This document shows, piece after piece, positions 17,459 through 25,237 of a stretch of 64,000 nucleotides of DNA. The DNA is taken from positions 186,001 to 250,000 of the forward strand of contig JAICWP010000003.1 of the NCBI GenBank assembly GCA_025934735.1, given 5' to 3'. Source of the DNA: Terriglobales bacterium (GTDB lineage: Bacteria; Acidobacteriota; Terriglobia; Terriglobales; Acidobacteriaceae). A program made the translations under genes and the position numbers. Under the pieces are notes generated by a model, which worked only from the letters and a program-made list of their open reading frames with translations, had not been told where the DNA came from and did not search any database. Within the stretch, counting starts at the first letter, position 1. The number at the start of each line of letters is the position of its first letter.

Positions 17459-18325
17459 ATGCAAAGACTTTTGCCGGCGGCTTGCCTTGCGTTTTGCTGG
17501 ATGGCTGCCTTGTCGCTGGCTGCCCAAGATCTGCAAGTGCCTGCCACGGTCCGCGCGGGCTCGGCATTCACTATTCCGACCTCGGGCAGCGGCAGCGCAA
17601 CGTTCTATCTCATAGGACCGGCTTCGCGGACCAAGCGGCAGGTTCAAATGGGCCAGGAAATTCAGGTTAAGCCGCAAGAAGTGCGCAGCGCCGGGCGCTA
17701 TTTGGCGATCGTGCGCAGCGGCGGGACCAACCGGAGCGTAAGCTTTTACGTGCTGGCGGCCGCTCCGGCCAGCCTGAGCTTTCTTGCCCACCCTTCGCGG
17801 ATTCCCGTGGCTCAGCGCGGGGGCATTATCGGCGTGACCTTCGTTTTCGACAAATGGCACAACCTGGTGCGCCAGCCGGAGAACGTGGACTTCCGCCTGG
17901 CGGTCAATGGTGGCCCTCCGGCCTCGCAGACGGTGCGCAGCCGCGATGGCGTGGCCTGGCTTCGCATGAACTCTGGAAGCAAGGCGGGGAACGCCAAGTT
18001 CGTGGCCACGCTGCGTGGAATTGAGGAGACACGCGTGATTCAACAGGTGGCGGCCGATCCGTGCCACCTGCAGATCAAGGCGGAACGGAATGCCAAAGGC
18101 GTGCTGGTTGAAACCGCGCCGGTGCGGGACTGCAGCGGCAACCCGGTTTCCGACGGCACAGTTGTGACCTTTACTGCTAATGGCGCTGGCGGTCTTAGCA
18201 CGGTAGATGTGCCCATCAAGAAGGATATTGCGCAAGCCGAGCTGAAGATTCCCGGTCCGGCCACGATTTCCGTCGCTTCCGGCGTGGTCATGGGCAACGA
18301 AGTAAAGGTCGGAGGTCAGCAATGA
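17459..18325 (+). CDS. Exported protein with bacterial Ig-like (invasin-type) domain
   Basis: The 288-residue protein has a signal peptide ending AALSLAAQ near residue 22 and is beta-rich throughout. The segment VRDCSGNPVSDGTVVTFTA matches the Big_1/invasin Ig-like pattern (D.xGNPVxDGTxVTFT). It lies 18 bases after the preceding gene, and its stop overlaps the next start by four bases (ATGA), so the set is translationally coupled. It may be a periplasmic or surface adhesion/scaffold protein; no enzymatic motif is seen. Confidence 0.65.
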   Translation: MQRLLPAACLAFCWMAALSLAAQDLQVPATVRAGSAFTIPTSGSGSATFYLIGPASRTKRQVQMGQEIQVKPQEVRSAGRYLAIVRSGGTNRSVSFYVLAAAPASLSFLAHPSRIPVAQRGGIIGVTFVFDKWHNLVRQPENVDFRLAVNGGPPASQTVRSRDGVAWLRMNSGSKAGNAKFVATLRGIEETRVIQQVAADPCHLQIKAERNAKGVLVETAPVRDCSGNPVSDGTVVTFTANGAGGLSTVDVPIKKDIAQAELKIPGPATISVASGVVMGNEVKVGGQQ

Positions 18326-18870
18326 AGCAGAGCACGGGGCCATGCGTAGTGCAGGGCGGGTCGGATACTCGCCTGCGTGTGATCTGTGCCTTGGCCGCTG
18401 TCCTCGCCTTTTCCCTCGGCTCCTTTGCGGCTTCTGCACCAAGTGTGCAGTTCGACACCTCGCATATTGGCCCGCGGCAGATGGAGGAAATCACCGGGCG
18501 CAATATTCCCCGGGATTGGGGCCGCGCCTGGCAGACCATGGCCGTTGCCTTAGACCATAACCGCCCCGACCTGCTGGGCCGCTACTTCACCGGATTCGCG
18601 CAGCAGAAGCTGAAGGCTGCTATTGCCGCCCAGCAAAGGTCGGGCTTGCGAACCCGCTATATTGACCACGGGCACAAGCTGGCTGCCTACTTCTACTCTC
18701 CTGACGGGAGCGCTATCGAGCTGCATGACAACGCCGATCTGGAAATCCAGGTGCTCGACGGCAATGATCTGGTGCACAGCGAGCGCGTTACCCTGCACTA
18801 CATCGGGCTGATGACCCCCGCTGCCGACCACTGGGAAGTGCGCCTGCTGCAATCCGTGCCCAGCTTCTAA
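18322..18870 (+). CDS. Small exported protein, last gene of the rightward polysaccharide arm
   Basis: The 182-residue protein overlaps the preceding gene by ATGA. A hydrophobic segment at about residues 20-38 (VICALAAVLAFSLGSFAASA) is a signal peptide or anchor. The remainder has an NTF2/Tim44-like alpha-plus-beta pattern (WGRAWQTMAVALDHNRPDLL at the start, HWEVRLLQSVPSF at the end), consistent with a cone-shaped binding domain without visible catalytic residues. It is probably co-expressed with the three upstream genes. Function unknown. Confidence 0.55.
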   Translation: MKQSTGPCVVQGGSDTRLRVICALAAVLAFSLGSFAASAPSVQFDTSHIGPRQMEEITGRNIPRDWGRAWQTMAVALDHNRPDLLGRYFTGFAQQKLKAAIAAQQRSGLRTRYIDHGHKLAAYFYSPDGSAIELHDNADLEIQVLDGNDLVHSERVTLHYIGLMTPAADHWEVRLLQSVPSF

Positions 18871-19082
18871 ATTCAGAACCGCCGAGGGAGTGTGAGGAAA
18901 CCTTGGTGCAATTGCGCCCGATGCGAAGTGGCCGGGGCAGCGCGGCTGGAACTAGCCGTTAAGCGTAACCCGGTAATCGCCTACACCAATGTTGCCATCC
19001 CGCCGCCGCTCTCCTCAAAGCCAGCTACTCACTACTAACTAGGTCTTTTGCTGCGTTATGATGCAAGTTGCAGGAGGCAAAC

Positions 19083-19553
19083 GTGCAACGTCGGCAGAAT
19101 CCCCTGGTTGTGCTGATGGCAGTGATCGTGTTTGGCTGCGCGTGCGCGGCTCAGAACAGCGCTTCGCAGAAACAGAACGGTCCGGAAGGTAGTCAGAAAA
19201 GCGCCGAACCCGGTTCAAGTGAAAAGGTTCCTGAAATCAATGGCAATTTAGGCGCGTGCTCGGTGGAAATTCGTGTGATTGATTCCGCGGGCAAGCCAGT
19301 CTATGGAGCGCAGGTTTCCGTGCACATCCGTTACGGCTTTGGCGGCTTTCACCGGCTGGACCTGCAGATCGGCACCAATTCCGACGGCCTTGCCCGTTTT
19401 GTTGGCTTGAGCAATCGCGCTCGCATGCCGCTTTCCTTCTACGCCGATTACCATGAGCGCGAAACGGTGGTTCCCGTGGATCTCGGGCAGAACTGTCATC
19501 AGAAGCAGGACGCCGCCATCCCCGATAAACCGGCGCCGCCTCCGCAGGAGTGA
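19083..19553 (+). CDS. Exported protein with carboxypeptidase-regulatory-like beta-sandwich
   Basis: A GTG start is chosen because AGGAGG ends five bases upstream; a TTG 15 bases earlier would place this sequence inside the gene. The 156-residue product has a signal peptide (LVVLMAVIVFGCACAAQ) with no clean lipobox. It then shows a single beta-sandwich, VEIRVIDSAGKPVYGAQVSV followed by TNSDGLARF, as in CarboxypepD_reg/SpaA-like domains. It stands alone, 210 bases after the polysaccharide arm. No specific role can be given. Confidence 0.6.
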   Translation: MQRRQNPLVVLMAVIVFGCACAAQNSASQKQNGPEGSQKSAEPGSSEKVPEINGNLGACSVEIRVIDSAGKPVYGAQVSVHIRYGFGGFHRLDLQIGTNSDGLARFVGLSNRARMPLSFYADYHERETVVPVDLGQNCHQKQDAAIPDKPAPPPQE

Positions 19554-19654
19554 GCAGCCAGCACTCCGTCTGCGAAATTGGGTCCCAGACGAAGATTGTT
19601 CGTGGATTTCGGAAACGAAGATTGTAAGTTTTCCGCGACCCCAACCCCCGACCT

Positions 19655-20395
19655 CTACCTTCCCGCCATGTAAGCTCCGGTGACGAAACCGATAGTGCTA
19701 CCCACCAAAATGTCGGAAGGGTAGTGCTTCTTGGCCGGTAAGCGCGACAGGCTCACGGCAGTGGCAAAAGCGTAGGCGCCCCATTTCACCCATCGTTTGT
19801 TCGGATACCGGTGGGCGATGACACTGGCAAAAGCCCAGCTGGCGGCTGCGTGTCCCGAAGGAAATGATTTTCCATTTTCCCAGAACTCGCCGGTGCTTTT
19901 AACCGCGTAGGGATACTGCCGGTTGGCGGCAATCTTGAAGATTTCGTTGATTCCGGCGGCGGCTCCCGCCGCTTCCAATGCGGTAAAGCCGTTTTCGCGG
20001 AGGGTTGTGTGGTGATGAACGCAACCGTCCGCCCACATGAGTCCCGCGGCGCCCAGTTCCACGCCCAGGCCAAGATTCGACCACGTGCTGAGAGTGGTCT
20101 GCCGGCTGAGCGATTGATTATGTGTGGCTACCGGCTGGTCCAACTCGGCGACAAAAATCCCCGTAGTGGCTGCGATTGGGAGCTCCCACTTCAGATTGCG
20201 CGGGCGGATGGCGTTGCGCGGCGCCGCTGCCAGCCCGTGGCCAAGCGCCTCCGCGTCGTTGTGAAGCTGGGTTTTCGTTGCATATAAGCAACGTTGTTGC
20301 TCGGCGTCGCTCTGCGTTTGGGCGGTGCATGGCACGGTCCAGCCCAGCAGTAAGAGCGCAAGCATCTGCAAAGCCGCGGATAACTGGCGGTTCAC
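19655..20395 (-). CDS. PAP2-family phosphatase
   Basis: Three PAP2 motifs are visible: KIAANRQYP (motif 1, K...RP-like), KSFPSGHAAASWAF (motif 2, PSGH) and SRLPAKKHYPSDILVG (motif 3, SR...H..SD), with the two catalytic histidines present. The GTG start gives a 246-residue protein with signal peptide MNRQLSAALQMLALLLL; the frame remains open 27 codons upstream but the extension would mask the signal. The protein is short of membrane helices and may be periplasmic. Likely substrates are undecaprenyl or phosphatidyl pyrophosphates or phosphates; the exact one is not determinable. Confidence 0.82.
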   Translation of the reverse strand: MNRQLSAALQMLALLLLGWTVPCTAQTQSDAEQQRCLYATKTQLHNDAEALGHGLAAAPRNAIRPRNLKWELPIAATTGIFVAELDQPVATHNQSLSRQTTLSTWSNLGLGVELGAAGLMWADGCVHHHTTLRENGFTALEAAGAAAGINEIFKIAANRQYPYAVKSTGEFWENGKSFPSGHAAASWAFASVIAHRYPNKRWVKWGAYAFATAVSLSRLPAKKHYPSDILVGSTIGFVTGAYMAGR

Positions 20396-20489
20396 ACAGC
20401 CCCCAATGTAGACAGATGACCGGAACTCTGGCCGGCTGAGTTTTGGATGCAGTTGTCCAGCTTTGTGGAACGGCACGTGTGCTGAATTT

Positions 20490-21023
20490 TCAGGCTGCTA
20501 GCCGGGTGGGTGCCGGCTGCGCTTCCATGGGGCCAAACCGCCGGCCGTGACGCCACCAGGTGTAGCTTCTGATGGCCACATATCCTGTCCACAACAGTAC
20601 GGGAACCAGCAGGGCGCCGGGAAGAATCCAGATGTTCGAAAACACGATCAGAGCAGCCAGCGTGACCAGCCATTGCACGGCCACAGTAGCAGCCGCGGCG
20701 CGAGGACGTGCCAGACCGAAGAACAGGCCTGACCACAAGGCATTCAGGCCCAACATCACGAAGTAAAGGATAAGGGCCAGGCGCACCATGGCGACACTCC
20801 ACTGCGGCCCGGCTAGCCAAACCAGCCAGGCCGAGGCTCCCATGAGCACGTACATGGCGCTCCACCCCCAACCATAGGCCGGCGGCGGGGGCACTTTCTC
20901 CGGGCGGGTGAGAGTTCGATACCAGCCCTCGACCCGTTGCCGAGCCAGCGCGGTGGCGATCCCGCCCGCCAGAAAGGAGAGCCCCATCAGAGCGGCGAGT
21001 GCGGCAAAATGGTAAGCCTTCAT
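20490..21023 (-). CDS. tspO: TspO/MBR family protein (tryptophan-rich sensory protein)
   Basis: The 177-residue protein has five hydrophobic helices and TspO hallmarks: WYRTLTRPEKVPPPPAYGWG in loop 1 followed by a Trp-rich helix, and LNALWSGLFFGL in helix 3. TspO proteins bind porphyrins and cholesterol-like ligands and affect tetrapyrrole handling. Standard length is about 155-160, so only the N- and C-terminal tails are longer. It is monocistronic or followed by the PAP2 gene after 94 bases. Confidence 0.85.
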   Translation of the reverse strand: MKAYHFAALAALMGLSFLAGGIATALARQRVEGWYRTLTRPEKVPPPPAYGWGWSAMYVLMGASAWLVWLAGPQWSVAMVRLALILYFVMLGLNALWSGLFFGLARPRAAAATVAVQWLVTLAALIVFSNIWILPGALLVPVLLWTGYVAIRSYTWWRHGRRFGPMEAQPAPTRLAA

Positions 21024-21077
21024 CCTGCTAAATTCGATTCCGCCGGCGCCGTTTTCGATGGCTGCTCTTGCTCCCGC

Positions 21078-21584
21078 TTACTGGCCGTGGCCCTCACCCA
21101 GAGGCGCGGAGACGTGCTCATGCACAATCAGCCACTCCCGCCCGGTTTTCTCCCAGATCACGGTCCAGCGGAAATCGCCGTTTCCCTTGCTGCCATCTTT
21201 CATTACATCCGCGTGATGGATGGTTGCGGTCCCCCAGACCAGATTCCCGTGCCGGTGGATCTGGGCGTCGCTGTTGACTGTTGCCGTTAAGGACTGGAAG
21301 CCCGAGATCACCTGGGTAACGCCCTTCTCGTACTCCGCCCAACTGTCGTACTTCAGGGGAGCGATATCGAAAAAGACGTGCGGCCCTTTGGCGTAGTACT
21401 TGGCCACATTGGCGGGATTGCCTGTACTCCAACCCGCCCAGATGGCATCCATCAGAGCTTTGCTGGGCGCCTGGGTGTTAGCTGTTTCCGATTTTGCGGC
21501 TTGGACCTTGCTGGAGGTCTGTGGTTGGGGAAATGCCGGGAGCGCCAGAACAAAAAGCAGAAGAATCAGGGCCGACGCACGCAT
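21078..21584 (-). CDS. Exported SnoaL/DUF4440-like NTF2-fold protein
   Basis: The 168-residue protein has a signal peptide (ALILLLFVLALPAFPQ) and a single NTF2-like domain: LMDAIWAGWSTGNPANVAKYY at the start, a central helix and strands, then FRWTVIWEKTGREWLIVHEH at the end. This pattern is typical of SnoaL-like ketosteroid-isomerase-fold proteins annotated as DUF4440/SnoaL_3. The catalytic residue set is not clear, so an enzymatic role should not be assumed. It ends 54 bases upstream of tspO on the same strand. Confidence 0.7.
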   Translation of the reverse strand: MRASALILLLFVLALPAFPQPQTSSKVQAAKSETANTQAPSKALMDAIWAGWSTGNPANVAKYYAKGPHVFFDIAPLKYDSWAEYEKGVTQVISGFQSLTATVNSDAQIHRHGNLVWGTATIHHADVMKDGSKGNGDFRWTVIWEKTGREWLIVHEHVSAPLGEGHGQ

Positions 21585-21744
21585 GGTGTATCTCCTAAGC
21601 AGAAATATTCGGGGGGCCTATTTCGGCGGGATTGTCGCACGTTGCCGCTCTCCCGTGCCAGAAAAAACCGGGCGTCAATCTGTTCTGAAGCGGAAATTTA
21701 GAGGGGCACAAAGCTCAGGTGTGCGCTTGAGTAAAATCGTTCTT

Positions 21745-22581
21745 ATGAATGCCGAATCCAGCCCCGCCCCCTGGGGCTCGGCTTTTCGTGTGGCCGCATC
21801 GCAAAAGTGGCGGCGCCAGTCGGCTGCCATGGGTGGCGACGTCACCCGGGCGATTGTGCAGTTCGCGGCTGCCCAGCCGGGCATGGAGGTGCTCGACCTG
21901 GCTTGTGGGACGGGCGAGCCCGCCATCAGCCTGGCCTCGGAGACCGGCCCGCGGGGCCGGGTGGCCGGCATTGACATCAACACCGAATTGCTGGAAGTGG
22001 CGCGCGGGCGCGCTCAGCAGCGGGCGCTGGACAACATCGTGTTTCAGCAGGCAGACGCGCATGACTTGCCATTCCCGGACCACAGTTTCGACCTGGTCAC
22101 CAGCCGCTTCGGGGTCATGTTCTTCGATGACATCGCGCGCGCATTCAGGGAAGCCTACCGTGTCCTGCGCCCCGGCGGCCGCATAGCTCTGCTGGCCTGG
22201 GGACCGTTCGAGCAGCCTTATTTTGTTAGCACCATCGCGGTAGTCCTGCGGCATGTGCCCGGGCCCATGCTTCAGCCGGGCGCTCCCAATATGTTCCGCT
22301 TTGCGCAGCCGGGATCGCTGACTGCCGCCCTGCAGAGCGCGGGCTTTGCTCGAGTGGAGGAACGCACTGTTACCGTGCCCTGGACGTGGCCTGGCACGCC
22401 GGAAGAAGCATGGGAGTACTTTCGCGAGATCACGGCACCGTTTCGCCGGCTCCTGGCTGGCATTCCAGAGGATAAGTCTGAGCAGGTGAACCGGGAAGTG
22501 GTAGACGCGATCAGGCGCTACTACGATGGAAAGAAGGTCAATTTCACCGCCGAGGTGGTCCTCGCCTCGGCGCACAAATAA
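21745..22581 (+). CDS. Class I SAM-dependent methyltransferase (UbiE/Methyltransf_11 type)
   Basis: This ATG gives 278 residues; the frame stays open further upstream but that part overlaps the divergent neighbour's promoter. SAM-binding motif I is VLDLACGTGEPAISLA (about residue 48); motif II is the acidic end GIDINTELLEVAR. The post-motif QADAHDLPFPDHSFDLVTSRF and VLRPGGRIALLAWGP match UbiE-like small-molecule methyltransferases. The substrate cannot be inferred; the neighbours are unrelated. Confidence 0.82.
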   Translation: MNAESSPAPWGSAFRVAASQKWRRQSAAMGGDVTRAIVQFAAAQPGMEVLDLACGTGEPAISLASETGPRGRVAGIDINTELLEVARGRAQQRALDNIVFQQADAHDLPFPDHSFDLVTSRFGVMFFDDIARAFREAYRVLRPGGRIALLAWGPFEQPYFVSTIAVVLRHVPGPMLQPGAPNMFRFAQPGSLTAALQSAGFARVEERTVTVPWTWPGTPEEAWEYFREITAPFRRLLAGIPEDKSEQVNREVVDAIRRYYDGKKVNFTAEVVLASAHK

Positions 22582-22744
22582 TCCTGTCGCCGCAGAGGCC
22601 CAGAGGCACGGAAGGAAAAAGCAGGAAGAATTTTGGGGGAAATTTCAGGATGAGCTTGCTTCAACGTGCGCCCGCGAATCGTCACTCAGCAACCGCCGAC
22701 GTTACTCTGTCTCTCTGCAGTGAAACCGGCGCTGGTTTTGAATT
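22582..22744. repeat. Dispersed intergenic repeat, family A (inverted pair)
   Basis: The head (22589-22614) reads cgccgcagaggcccagaggc followed by acggaa; the tail (22703-22726) reads actctgtctctctgcag on the other strand sense. Together they form an inverted pair around a non-coding core. The same AGAGACACAGAGGCACGG-like word recurs at 27558-27585, 49430-49459 and 62558-62583. Confidence 0.6.
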
Positions 22745-23188
22745 ATGAAAATCAGGGTGGCATGGATCGGCAAAACCAAGGACCCGGCCATCCAGGCGCT
22801 GACTGCCGAATACCTGAAGCGCCTTTGCGCCTACAGCCAGCTCGAACCTCTTGCGTTGGGCAGTGAGCCGGCCCTGCGGAAGCTGGCCGCGCGCACCTCC
22901 AACCGGCCACCCTGCACGCTGGTGCTGCTCGACAGCCGCGGCAAGCAGTTCAGCTCCGAGGAATTTGCCCGCTTTCTGGATGAGCAGCAGAACCACGCCT
23001 CCCAGCCTTTAATATTCGCCGTCGGTCCGGCCAACGGCTTCAGCGACCAGGCGCGCAAAGCGGCTTCGCTGCTGCTTTCCTTGGGGAAAATGACTTTGCC
23101 GCACGAACTCGCCAGGGTAGTGCTTCTGGAGCAGCTTTATCGTGCTTTCACTATTCTGAAGGGACACCCCTACCATCTGGGGCACTAG
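22745..23188 (+). CDS. rlmH: 23S rRNA (pseudouridine1915-N3)-methyltransferase RlmH
   Basis: The 147-residue SPOUT enzyme begins MKIRVAWIGKTKD and contains FAVGPANGFS (SAM-binding trefoil loop, FxxGGxxGF in relatives) and ends LKGHPYHLGH, the C-terminal GxPYHxxH signature of RlmH. It methylates N3 of pseudouridine 1915 in helix 69 of 23S rRNA on assembled 70S ribosomes. Length is a little under the usual 155-160. Catalytic C-terminal Tyr and His are present. Confidence 0.93.
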   Translation: MKIRVAWIGKTKDPAIQALTAEYLKRLCAYSQLEPLALGSEPALRKLAARTSNRPPCTLVLLDSRGKQFSSEEFARFLDEQQNHASQPLIFAVGPANGFSDQARKAASLLLSLGKMTLPHELARVVLLEQLYRAFTILKGHPYHLGH

Positions 23189-23206
23189 ATAGACGGGTAA
23201 CGCAGG

Positions 23207-23860
23207 CTAGGGGGCCGCCCCAAAATACCGGTCCAGCGGAATTTCGAAGAACATCAGATCGCCTCCCTGGCCATTGTGCAGGTTGGTGAAGAGCACATGT
23301 GCCCCGGCCAGGCTGCGGATGCCCTCCACGTCAAAGAACAGGAATCCGGAGCGCGTGGTGTGCGGCTCCACTGCCTTGGCCGCGAATTGCGCGCTCTGGA
23401 TCTGGTCCATGGTTTTTGGGCTGACCGCGCCTTTCACTTTGCGGCGCCGGGGAATCGGCAAGGGTACGGTCTGCCGGTCGTTGGCCTGGGGATGCGCCAG
23501 CCGGCGATAGATGTCATCGGAACTGGCCGGCATCAGCTTGTCGCGATGCGGGGTGATCAGCTGAATCTGCATGTCGGTGAGCGCAATGGGCTGGTCGCCG
23601 TTATTGGTCACGATCAGGAGCACCGGCAAAAGATCGTGCTGGCGGAATTCCACGGGGAAAATACTCTGCTTCTCCGCAGTGTCATAGGGTTCCACCGCGA
23701 TCGCCGCATGCTCATTGGCGTGCTCTTCGTGGGCCGGATAGGTCTGGGCAGCCTTCACTTCTGGGGCTTTGTAATCTTTTCCCAAGGCCAATGCCGACCC
23801 ACAGAGAAAAGCGATTGGCAGGGCTGCTGCCACCAAACGGCCCAAAAACCGAGCTCTCAT
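23207..23860 (-). CDS. Exported protein of unknown function
   Basis: The ATG chosen (217 residues) opens MRARFLGRLVAAALPIAF, a signal peptide ending near ALALG; an upstream in-frame start would add 12 polar residues. The body is beta-rich, with PVLLIVTNNGDQPIALTDMQ and SGFLFFDVEG resembling Ig-like or DUF4352-type sandwiches, and an internal basic stretch (IPRRRKVKG). No family is recognised. It converges with rlmH with only 18 bases between the stops. Confidence 0.6.
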   Translation of the reverse strand: MRARFLGRLVAAALPIAFLCGSALALGKDYKAPEVKAAQTYPAHEEHANEHAAIAVEPYDTAEKQSIFPVEFRQHDLLPVLLIVTNNGDQPIALTDMQIQLITPHRDKLMPASSDDIYRRLAHPQANDRQTVPLPIPRRRKVKGAVSPKTMDQIQSAQFAAKAVEPHTTRSGFLFFDVEGIRSLAGAHVLFTNLHNGQGGDLMFFEIPLDRYFGAAP

Positions 23861-23989
23861 TCCCTGATTATCCGTCTCCGAGGCGGCGCGAAACAAGGAT
23901 TCCTCGGTGGATTCGCGTTTGACTCGGTAATGGCCACGCTATTCGCTGCTGCAAGCGCGTGGTCTAATTGGAAGCTCCCGGAGAAAAAC

Positions 23990-25180
23990 ATGAACCGCGA
24001 CGTAAGCAAGGCAGGAATCGCCACCCAAGCCGTCTGGGCCGGAGAAGAAGGATCTCTGCTGCAACACGCCACCCAGGTGCCCATCGTGCAAAGCGTGTCC
24101 TTCAGCTATGACGATCTGGACGATTGGCAAGCAGTCGCGCTCGGCCAAAAGCCTGGCCACATCTACAGCCGCAACACCAATCCCACGGTCGCCGCCTTGG
24201 AAGAAAAGGTGCGCGTTCTGGAAGGCGCCGAGGCTGCCACCAGCATGGCCAGCGGCATGGCCGCGATCTCCAACACCATCCTCAGCCTGGTTCGCCCCGG
24301 TGACCGAATTGTCAGTGTGAAGGACAGCTACGGAGGCACCAACCAGCTCTTCCGCGAATTCCTTGCCCAGATCAACGTCGCCAGCTGCCTGTGCGACACC
24401 ACCGATTTCGCCGCCATTGAAGCGGAAATCGCCAAAGGCTGCAAGCTGCTCTACCTCGAAACTCCGACCAATCCCACTCTTAAGGTGATTGACATTGAGC
24501 GGCTGGCGCACAAGGCCCGCCAGGTTGGCGCCACCGTGGTGACCGATAATACCTTCGCCACTCCCATCAACCAGCACCCTCTACAGCTCGGGTCCGACCT
24601 GGTGATCCACAGTGCCACCAAATACCTGGGCGGACACGCCGATGCCCTGGGCGGCATCGTTTGCGGCCGCAAGGACTTGGTCCATGCCATTTTTCATTAC
24701 CGCGAAATCACCGGCGCCGCCCTCGACCCGTTTGCCGCGTATCTCCTGCTTCGCGGCCTGAAGACCCTGGCCCTGCGCATCGAACGCCAGAATGCCAGCG
24801 CCCTCGAGATCGCGCAGTTTCTGGAAGGTCATGCTGCCGTGGCTCACGTCTTCTACCCCGGGCTGGCGTCCCATCCCCAACACGAGATTGCCAGGAAGCA
24901 AATGCCCGGCGGCTTTGGCGGAATGCTCAGCTTCGTCCTGCACGGCGGCTACGACCAGGTGAAGCGATTTCTCCCCAAACTGAAGTATGCCCATCGCGCC
25001 GCGAACCTGGGCGCCGTCGAAACCATCGTCGGGCCGCCCGCTACGACCAGCCACGTGGAGGTCAGTGCCGCCCATCGCGCCGCCATGGGAATCCCGGAAG
25101 CCCTGGTTCGATACTCCGCCGGTATCGAAGATGTTGGCGATCTCCTCGCCGACCTTGCCCAAGCCCTGGGCTCGGCTTGA
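23990..25180 (+). CDS. PLP-dependent trans-sulfuration enzyme (cystathionine gamma-synthase/lyase family)
   Basis: The 396-residue enzyme shows the Cys/Met-metabolism PLP family markers: YSRNTNPTVAALEEKV (cofactor phosphate contact R), MASGMAAI, TPTNPTLKVIDI, DNTFATPINQHP, and the PLP lysine in HSATKYLGGHADALGG. The ending SAGIEDVGDLLADLAQAL is the usual C-terminal motif. Cystathionine gamma-synthase, gamma-lyase, methionine gamma-lyase and O-acetylhomoserine sulfhydrylase cannot be separated by eye. GAGAAA lies just upstream of the start. I found no SAM riboswitch in the leader. Confidence 0.87.
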   Translation: MNRDVSKAGIATQAVWAGEEGSLLQHATQVPIVQSVSFSYDDLDDWQAVALGQKPGHIYSRNTNPTVAALEEKVRVLEGAEAATSMASGMAAISNTILSLVRPGDRIVSVKDSYGGTNQLFREFLAQINVASCLCDTTDFAAIEAEIAKGCKLLYLETPTNPTLKVIDIERLAHKARQVGATVVTDNTFATPINQHPLQLGSDLVIHSATKYLGGHADALGGIVCGRKDLVHAIFHYREITGAALDPFAAYLLLRGLKTLALRIERQNASALEIAQFLEGHAAVAHVFYPGLASHPQHEIARKQMPGGFGGMLSFVLHGGYDQVKRFLPKLKYAHRAANLGAVETIVGPPATTSHVEVSAAHRAAMGIPEALVRYSAGIEDVGDLLADLAQALGSA

Positions 25181-25237
25181 GCCGGGCGGGTCGCTCAGTG
25201 CTCCCACTCACCGCCTAAACTACAATGGCCCAGACTC

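Noticed and set aside
23897-23989. Possible SAM or other riboswitch upstream of the trans-sulfuration gene
   Set aside because: None of the conserved core words of SAM riboswitches is present in the short leader.
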